Positions 5,868-10,930 of a DNA stretch of 10,930 nt are shown piece by piece; position 1 is the stretch's first letter, and the number at the start of each line of letters is the position of its first letter. The stretch is taken from positions 1 to 10,930 of the forward strand of contig CAMCYT010000074.1 in the NCBI GenBank assembly GCA_945885485.1, written 5' to 3'. This DNA is from Prosthecobacter debontii (lineage in GTDB: Bacteria > Verrucomicrobiota > Verrucomicrobiia > Verrucomicrobiales > Akkermansiaceae). The notes under the pieces are model-generated. The model was not told where the DNA came from, searched no databases, and saw only the letters and a program-made list of their open reading frames with translations. The translations under genes and the position numbers were made by a program.

Positions 5868-6779
5868 ATGAATCGATCCATTTTCACATTATTAGCGGCT
5901 TTCGCTGTTATCGCGCTTCATCCTGCCTGCGTTTTTGCAAAGTCGCCGCTGGGTGATCGGCTCCGCGAGCGCCTTACGGAGCGGAAAGAAAAACCCGATA
6001 CTGCAAAGGGCGCTGAAGAGTTGGCGTATGGAAAAGATCCGTTGCAGAAACTGGATTACTGGCGGCCCGAGAAAGCGGGATCGCCATTGGTTGTGTTCGT
6101 GCATGGCGGGGGTTGGAAACGTGGAGACAAGAAGGCGACGGAATTGAAACCCACACATTATTTAGCTGAGGGTTATGCTTTCGCGTCGCTGAACTACCGA
6201 CTGGTTCCTGCTAACACCGTGGAAGAACAAGCGCAGGATGTGGCTGATGCATTGGCATTTCTGATGAAGCAAGCTGGTGATTTGGGTTTCGATAAGACGA
6301 AGGTTGTGTTGATGGGGCACAGTGCCGGCGCGCATCTTTCTGCTTTGGTTGGGTCAGATATGACGTATTTGAAAAAAGCCGGGCTGAATTCGAAATCATT
6401 GCGCGGTATTATTCCACTCGATGGAGCTTGTTACGATGTCCCCAAGCAGATTGCTGATGGTGGAGATTTGATGCATGACACATATCTCCAAGCATTTGGC
6501 AACGAGCAGGCTCGGCAGTTATCTCTTTCTCCCATCCATCACGCCAACGCACCAAATTCGCCGGCATTTCTCATTCTCCATGTGCAGAGAATCGATGGAG
6601 CCAAGCAGTCCCGCGCGCTAGGCGATGCTTTGAAAAAGGCCGGCACGAAAGCGGAGGTTCAGGGATTTGACGGTTTCGGACTCAAAGGACACGCGGAAAT
6701 CAACCGCAGCCTGGGAGATCCCGATTACCCGGCGACTCCAGTCGTCGATGAATGGCTGAAGAGCGTTTTTGCGAAATGA
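5868..6779 (+). CDS. Secreted alpha/beta hydrolase (esterase/BD-FAE-like)
   Basis: The 303-residue product begins with a signal peptide: MNR, a hydrophobic core to about residue 20, and a likely signal peptidase I site after VFA at 22-24. The cysteine at 21 does not sit in a good lipobox. The mature part has an alpha/beta-hydrolase fold. HGGGW at 79-83 supplies the oxyanion hole, GHSAGAH at 150-156 carries the nucleophile S152, and H275 in KGHAEINR is the likely catalytic histidine; D243 in HVQRIDGAKQS is the likely acid. The HGGGW-GHSAG pair is typical of HSL-type esterases and feruloyl-esterase-like or formamidase-like enzymes. The substrate cannot be assigned; an exported ester-cleaving enzyme acting on plant or polysaccharide esters is plausible. 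It stands alone and converges on the next gene with a 22-bp gap. Confidence 0.85.
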   Translation: MNRSIFTLLAAFAVIALHPACVFAKSPLGDRLRERLTERKEKPDTAKGAEELAYGKDPLQKLDYWRPEKAGSPLVVFVHGGGWKRGDKKATELKPTHYLAEGYAFASLNYRLVPANTVEEQAQDVADALAFLMKQAGDLGFDKTKVVLMGHSAGAHLSALVGSDMTYLKKAGLNSKSLRGIIPLDGACYDVPKQIADGGDLMHDTYLQAFGNEQARQLSLSPIHHANAPNSPAFLILHVQRIDGAKQSRALGDALKKAGTKAEVQGFDGFGLKGHAEINRSLGDPDYPATPVVDEWLKSVFAK

Positions 6780-6801
6780 CTTGATGCTCTGGATTGTCGT
6801 T

Positions 6802-7215
6802 TCAGATATAAAACATTGGGTCAGATGTCGGGCTGGCAAGGGATTCTAGGGTGATTTCCTCGAGATTTTTGGTCAACTGAACTGAAACATTTTCCCAAGC
6901 GCGGCGGACGGAGGAGCCGGATTCGCCTTGATCTAGCGCGGTATTCTGGAGTTGTGAGGGTTCCACAGCTTCAACAATTTGGCGCAGTGTGATCTGGTTG
7001 GCGGGCCGGGAAAGCAAATAGCCGCCAGAGGCCCCGCGGCGGGAATCGATCATTCCGCCACGTCGGAGATCATTGAGAATTTGAACTAAAAAGTTCGCGG
7101 AGATAGCTTCACGTTGCGCTAAGTCGTCAAGACGAGTAAGAGTTTTGCCGTCATAGGTCTTCGCGAGTTGAGCGAGGGCTCTGCAGGCGTATTCTAATTT
7201 TTGGGAAATCTTCAT
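6802..7215 (-). CDS. Rrf2-family transcriptional regulator, CymR-like
   Basis: This 137-residue protein starts MKISQKLEYACRALAQLAK, a typical Rrf2 winged-helix N-terminus, with recognition region ISANFLVQILNDLRRGGMIDSRRGASGGYLL. I chose the ATG at 7215; an upstream TTG at 7224 adds three residues without support. The three clustered cysteines that hold the Fe-S cluster in IscR and NsrR are absent; the only cysteine is in the first helix. The C-terminus ends in MFYI, as I recall for Bacillus subtilis CymR, the repressor of cysteine metabolism that works with CysK. Its divergent neighbour is cysE, which supports a role in cysteine control. The Rrf2 family call is firm; the CymR-like role is inferred. 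The start codons of the two genes overlap, so their promoters must lie inside coding sequence. Confidence 0.88.
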   Translation of the reverse strand: MKISQKLEYACRALAQLAKTYDGKTLTRLDDLAQREAISANFLVQILNDLRRGGMIDSRRGASGGYLLSRPANQITLRQIVEAVEPSQLQNTALDQGESGSSVRRAWENVSVQLTKNLEEITLESLASPTSDPMFYI

Positions 7216-8071
7216 GAGCAACAAACAACAAACAGCGGTGCAAGAGAGTGGAACGAAGTTGTGCGGTGGGGAAGCCGCGAATTTAGAAAACCTCTGGGTA
7301 AAACTCTACGCCGAGGCCACGAGGCTACATGAAGAGGAGCCGGGGTTGCGAGCTTTAGTAGATGATGTCGTGCTTTCGCGGGGGAGTTTTGCCGAGGCGC
7401 TATCCGTACGTTTGAGCCGTAGGCTGGCGCGTGAGGACATGCCGCGCGAGATAATCGAGCCGCTGATTGAAGATATTTTCACCAAACATGAGTCGATCGC
7501 CAGAGCATGCAGCCGCGATCTACTGGCGATGTTTGAGCGCGATCCTGCCTGTTTTTCTCCGCTGGAGCCCTTGTTGTTTTTCAAAGGCTTCATGGCGCTG
7601 AGCACGTATCGGGTGAGTCATCAACTCTGGAAAGATGGCCGCCGCTGGTTGGCGCTCTATTTGCAGAGCATTTCCTCGGAGGTGTTTTCCACGGATATTC
7701 ACCCAGCGGCCACGATTGGATGCGGGATCTTACTCGATCACGCGACCTCGTTTGTGGTCGGCGAAACAGCGATCATAGAAGACGATGTATCAATCCTCCA
7801 CGAAGTCACGCTCGGCGGAACGGGTAAGAACACGGGTGCACGCCATCCGATTATTCGTTCGGGTGTCTTGATCGGTGCTGGCGCGAAAATTTTGGGTCGG
7901 GTCGAGATCGGCACACACGCAAAAGTCGGTGCTGGTAGTGTGGTATTAAACGATGTCCCGCCGCACACGACCGTGGCGGGCGTTCCGGCGGTGATTGTCG
8001 GCGAGGCGCGTGAAAGCAATCCTGCCATGGAAATGAACCAAAAGCTCGACTGCTTGGGCGGAGGTATCTAA
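7214..8071 (+). CDS. cysE: Serine O-acetyltransferase CysE
   Basis: CysE transfers acetyl from acetyl-CoA to L-serine, giving O-acetylserine for cysteine synthesis. The 285-residue product has the helical N-terminal domain (about 25-155) and the left-handed beta-helix of hexapeptide repeats (about 160-262). Active-site residues are visible: D161 in TDIHPAATIG, H176 in LLDHATSFVVGETA, and the RHP at 210-212, followed by VTLGGTGK. The usual DHATG is DHATS here. The chain ends GGGI; the terminal isoleucine is what enters the CysK active site in the cysteine synthase complex, and E. coli CysE ends GDGI. The first 25 residues are not conserved, so a later start such as GTG 7238 is possible. The lipid gene follows after 12 bp and is probably co-transcribed. 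Confidence 0.95.
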   Translation: MSNKQQTAVQESGTKLCGGEAANLENLWVKLYAEATRLHEEEPGLRALVDDVVLSRGSFAEALSVRLSRRLAREDMPREIIEPLIEDIFTKHESIARACSRDLLAMFERDPACFSPLEPLLFFKGFMALSTYRVSHQLWKDGRRWLALYLQSISSEVFSTDIHPAATIGCGILLDHATSFVVGETAIIEDDVSILHEVTLGGTGKNTGARHPIIRSGVLIGAGAKILGRVEIGTHAKVGAGSVVLNDVPPHTTVAGVPAVIVGEARESNPAMEMNQKLDCLGGGI

Positions 8072-8083
8072 CACATTTTTCAC

Positions 8084-10570
8084 ATGGAAACCGTTACCCC
8101 CGAAGGCGAACCGACCAAGCGACAGTGGCTGGGTTATTGGAGCATGATTGTTCAGCAGACGCAGAACGCGTTTAATGATAAGTCCGCGCAGTTTATTCTT
8201 GTTCCGTTGGGCGGTGTGGTGGGTTACGCAGTGGAGTCGTGGGCGGGGTTGATGATTGCATTACCTTTCGTGTTGTTCGCACCGCTTGCAGGTTGGATGA
8301 GCGATCGTTTTTCGAAACGTGATGTATTGTTAGGTTCGGCCATCGCGCAGATCATCATCCTAGCGCTTATCACTACGGCGATTTGGATAAAAAATATGCC
8401 GCTGGCGTTGGTTGGATTTTTCCTGCTCGCCACACAAGCCGCATTTTTCAGTCCGGCCAAATTCGGGATCAACAAGGAATTAGTCGGTTCACGGCATCTA
8501 GGATTTGCCTCGGGCGTGCAGCAAATGATGGCGATGCTGGCTCTTTTGGTGGGTCAGATCATTGCGGGTTGGTGGTATGATGAAAGATATAAAGAGTTAG
8601 GTTCACAGCCCGAAAATGCATGGGCTGCGGCGTTTTTCCCACTGTTTCTTCTAACGTGCTTATCTATTCCCGCGATAGGCACGGCACTTTCCATCCCGAA
8701 AGTGCCGGCGCATGGAAAAACACCGGTTTCCGTGAAATTGTTGTTCAGTCATTTCCGTGATCTGGGCGAACTTTGGAAAGAGCAGGGACTGCGTCGCGCC
8801 TCGTTCGGGGTTGCGTTTTTCTGGGGCTTTGCGGCGTTCGTTAATTTATGGTCGGTCAAAATTGCGAAAGCGATGACCGATGGCGGCGAAGGCTTCGGAA
8901 CTTTATCTTCGATCTTCATGGCTGCCGCATCACTCGGTATGGCGATAGGTTTCGGCTTTGCTTCATGGTTGTTGCGGAAAAAAATCGAACTCGGCTGGGT
9001 GCCGTTGGGTGGATTGCTTATGACGTTCAGTGCACTGGCTCTCGCGTTGTTTCCGATGGGAAAAGCGGAAGCTTATCTCAAGCTGTTAGATGGGCAGTTA
9101 CTCAAATTTATTACCGACTCTCCGCACGAGGCCTTGTTCTTGCTAACGCTGGGCGTATTGGCTCTCTCCTCCGCGCTGTTTCTTGCTCCACTCAATGCAT
9201 GGATGCAAGATCGTTATCCTGCCGATAAACGTGGCGAGTTGCAGTCCGCCGTAAACCTACAGGATTGCTTCGCTGGTATCGTCGCCGTGGTGGCGATCGA
9301 ACTGATGTTCCTGATTTCCAACTCGCTGAAAATGACCGAGCTCGCGGGTTTTCGCATGCAGCTCATCGTGATCGGATCGGCTTGCGGGATCATGACGATT
9401 TATGTGCTGCGTATTTTACCTGCGGACTTCATTCGCCTTTTCGTCGGCTCCTTGGTGAAATCCGTTTACCGAATCAAAACTACAGGCCTGGAAAACATTC
9501 CGAAAAGTGGCGGCGCGTTGATACTGCCAAATCATGTGACCTTTGCGGACGCCTTTTTTCTCTCGGTCGTTTCCGACCGACCCGTGCGTTTTGTGATGGA
9601 TGAAATGTTCATGGCTAACCCAACCATTCGTCTTTCTGTAAAAATGTTCCGTACGGTAACGATAAGACGTTCACATCCCTTAGAGGCGATTCGGACGACA
9701 ATTGAAGCTCTCTCCAACGGGGATCTCGTGGTGCTTTTTCCAGAAGGCCAGCTAACGCGCACAGGTGGTTTGTGCGAACTGGAAAGGGGATTTGAAATTA
9801 TCGCAAAAAACGCCCAAATGCCAATCCTTCCGGTCTGGGTCGATGGCTCATGGGGTTCGATTTTCTCCTTCGAGCGCGGCAAGTTTTTCAAGAAAATGCC
9901 CTACGGCGTGCCTTACGGACTGTCCGTCGCAGTTGGCGAACCGATCCAGACACCCAAGCCGAATCGCCAAACCGTGCAGGCGGCTTTGTTGAAAACCTCG
10001 GCTCAGGCCATTACACATCGCTTTTCTAACAAGGCAAACCCACAAACTCGCAACGCGCATCAACTCATGCAGTTTGACGCCCTGCCTCGCCGCTCAACTC
10101 TTTACATCTTGGATCACGATCTAGAAATCGATTCGATCCGTCCCGTGCTGGAATGTTTCGTCAAATCCTCTGGCGGCAAGCTTATCTGCGAGAAGAATTT
10201 TGTCGCCCACGACGGCGCATTATGGATCGGAGGAGCTGGACTAAGAACTCAAATCGAACAATCATCAGCGATTCATACGCAATGCCGATTCTTCGATTTC
10301 AGCAAGAAGGCGACTGAATTGTTAGAAATAAAAAACATTACCCACCTGCCTTGCTTGGCGTTGAACGGACAAGTAGTTTCTATGTCGCTGCCGCACCCGC
10401 CGCTGCCTATGGCGGATAGTTTTTTTCAAGCTGGTCACAAGCCCGGATCATTCGGAAAGCTCCTGCCTGGTTGGTATATCGAAGGAGGAAAACTCATGCC
10501 GTTTGAGACTCAGTGGCCGGAAAGCTTGGAAATCGATGCTGAGAGCTTTGTTATCGTGAGAGAAAGGTAG
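8084..10570 (+). CDS. LplT-like MFS transporter fused to PlsC acyltransferase, with atypical C-terminal region
   Basis: This 828-residue protein joins two activities of the Aas/LplT lysophospholipid repair system. Residues 1-445 are an MFS transporter of the LplT type, with NAFNDKSAQFILVPL near 28-42, GWMSDRFSKRDVLLG at 70-84 and about 12 membrane segments. Residues 455-645 are a PlsC-type acyltransferase: NHVTFAD at 483-489 (HX4D with H484 and D489) and FPEGQLTRTGG at 552-562. The expected role is inward flipping of lysophospholipid and its re-acylation at the inner membrane. Full three-part homologues go on with an AMP-binding acyl-ACP synthetase domain. Here only about 180 residues follow, without the TSGTTGxPKG loop, although KPGSFGKLLPGW at 786-797 resembles an AMP-binding motif. 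The tail may be a shrunken adenylation domain or something different. It follows cysE after 12 bp. Confidence 0.85.
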   Translation: METVTPEGEPTKRQWLGYWSMIVQQTQNAFNDKSAQFILVPLGGVVGYAVESWAGLMIALPFVLFAPLAGWMSDRFSKRDVLLGSAIAQIIILALITTAIWIKNMPLALVGFFLLATQAAFFSPAKFGINKELVGSRHLGFASGVQQMMAMLALLVGQIIAGWWYDERYKELGSQPENAWAAAFFPLFLLTCLSIPAIGTALSIPKVPAHGKTPVSVKLLFSHFRDLGELWKEQGLRRASFGVAFFWGFAAFVNLWSVKIAKAMTDGGEGFGTLSSIFMAAASLGMAIGFGFASWLLRKKIELGWVPLGGLLMTFSALALALFPMGKAEAYLKLLDGQLLKFITDSPHEALFLLTLGVLALSSALFLAPLNAWMQDRYPADKRGELQSAVNLQDCFAGIVAVVAIELMFLISNSLKMTELAGFRMQLIVIGSACGIMTIYVLRILPADFIRLFVGSLVKSVYRIKTTGLENIPKSGGALILPNHVTFADAFFLSVVSDRPVRFVMDEMFMANPTIRLSVKMFRTVTIRRSHPLEAIRTTIEALSNGDLVVLFPEGQLTRTGGLCELERGFEIIAKNAQMPILPVWVDGSWGSIFSFERGKFFKKMPYGVPYGLSVAVGEPIQTPKPNRQTVQAALLKTSAQAITHRFSNKANPQTRNAHQLMQFDALPRRSTLYILDHDLEIDSIRPVLECFVKSSGGKLICEKNFVAHDGALWIGGAGLRTQIEQSSAIHTQCRFFDFSKKATELLEIKNITHLPCLALNGQVVSMSLPHPPLPMADSFFQAGHKPGSFGKLLPGWYIEGGKLMPFETQWPESLEIDAESFVIVRER

Positions 10571-10581
10571 CCCGCCATGCA

Positions 10582-10694
10582 GGTAGGGCTGCCTCGCCGA
10601 GGCAGCCGCGCGAAGCGGGTATTCATCGAATGAATTGTGAGCGTCTTCTTTATCTCTACGCTCCGCGCGGCGCCATCGGCGATGGCGCCCTACC
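10582..10694. repeat. Pair of inverted REP-like hairpins (BIME-like)
   Basis: Two copies of a 36-nt unit face each other, at 10582-10617 and, inverted, at 10659-10694. Each forms a 9-bp stem with a 3-nt loop: GGCTGCCTC/GAGGCAGCC at 10587-10607 and GGCGCCATC/GATGGCGCC at 10669-10689. Both units start GGTAGGGC and end GCCGCGCG followed by RAGCG. A smaller hairpin, ATTCAT/ATGAAT at 10621-10635, lies between them. The arrangement matches bacterial interspersed mosaic elements built of REP sequences, which are moved by RAYT transposases; no such transposase is in the window. It sits between convergent genes, where it could also end transcription. Confidence 0.75.
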
Positions 10695-10698
10695 AAAA

Positions 10699-10930
10699 TC
10701 AAGATTTCAGCTTCAACTTTTTCAACTTCGGTTCGACCACGAATTGGCAGTAGCTGTTACGGGTCTTGTTCAGGAAATAATAGTTCTGGTGATAATTTTC
10801 CGCAGGGAAAAAGATTGTGACTGGAACGATCTCAGTGACGATGGGGTTATCGAAATTTTCCTGAGCCGCTTGCTTGGATTGTTCCGCTAGATTTTTTTGT
10901 TCCTCGTTCTCGTAAAAAATCGCCGAACGA
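10699..10930 (-). CDS. msrA: Peptide methionine sulfoxide reductase MsrA, C-terminal part only
   Basis: A minus-strand frame enters at the right edge and ends at TGA (10701-10699), giving the last 76 residues. SAIFYENEEQ, a VTEIVPVTIFFPAENYHQNYY segment and NSYC are characteristic of the MsrA C-terminal half. MsrA reduces the S-epimer of methionine sulfoxide in proteins, with thioredoxin regenerating the enzyme. The catalytic GCFWC motif lies in the N-terminal half, outside the window, so activity cannot be judged. The chain ends KLKKLKLKS, a basic tail. It converges on the transporter/acyltransferase gene across the REP-like hairpins. Confidence 0.92.
   Translation of the reverse strand, partial: RSAIFYENEEQKNLAEQSKQAAQENFDNPIVTEIVPVTIFFPAENYHQNYYFLNKTRNSYCQFVVEPKLKKLKLKS

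Noticed and set aside
5928..5939. Lipoprotein signal in the alpha/beta hydrolase (Cys21)
   Set aside because: The residues before the cysteine (His-Pro-Ala) do not match a lipobox, and a signal peptidase I site (VFA) follows directly.
6802..7215. IscR/NsrR-type iron-sulfur regulator
   Set aside because: The cluster-binding cysteines are absent; only one cysteine, in the first helix, is present.
10630..10890. 86-codon plus-strand frame at the right end
   Set aside because: It runs antisense to the MsrA C-terminus and through the REP-like hairpin, so it is a shadow.

Overview
The window reads as a stretch of a moderately GC-rich bacterial chromosome, most plausibly from the phylum Verrucomicrobiota. 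That placement is an inference from the gene types and their combinations (purE-purK pair, two-TM2 protein, a fused LplT-like/PlsC protein, a circularly permuted ATP-grasp protein), from the near absence of Shine-Dalgarno sequences, and from the REP-like hairpins. No rRNA or marker gene fixes it. I see no tRNA, rRNA, CRISPR array or insertion-sequence transposase.

Layout. (1) 1-1138, minus strand: a circularly permuted ATP-grasp protein whose C-terminus runs off the left edge. It is divergent from a small membrane protein with two TM2 domains (1184-1630). (2) 1699-3350: purE and purK, 11 bp apart, the two-step carboxylation of AIR in purine synthesis. (3) 3351-3692: no intact gene. It holds a nested inverted-repeat element (about 3366-3499), a 42-residue remnant resembling the N-terminus of a YdcF/SanA-type (DUF218) membrane protein, and an AT-rich promoter/operator region. 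(4) 3693-5798: an accessory block of two tightly coupled two-gene modules. The first is a VapBC toxin-antitoxin pair. The second is a DUF6036-like nucleotidyltransferase overlapping a winged-helix protein, a pair that recalls AbiE-type systems but has the reverse gene order. Each module starts with a direct repeat that runs into its first start codon. (5) 5868-6779: a secreted alpha/beta hydrolase. (6) 6802-10570: a sulfur/lipid block. A CymR-like Rrf2 regulator is divergent from cysE and their ATG codons overlap. cysE is followed after 12 bp by an 828-residue fusion of an LplT-like lysophospholipid transporter and a PlsC acyltransferase with an unusual C-terminal region. (7) 10571-10698: a pair of inverted REP-like hairpins. 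(8) 10699-10930, minus strand: the C-terminal part of MsrA, cut by the right edge.

How the genes work together. PurK makes N5-CAIR and PurE converts it to CAIR. The Rrf2 protein ends in MFYI, like Bacillus CymR, and lacks Fe-S cysteines. CysE keeps the C-terminal isoleucine that docks into CysK. Together these suggest local control of cysteine synthesis. The fusion protein would flip lysophospholipid inward and re-acylate it. The most interesting part for new biology is the nucleotidyltransferase/winged-helix pair beside VapBC, a candidate toxin-antitoxin or anti-phage module. The covarying REP pair and the structured element after purK come next.
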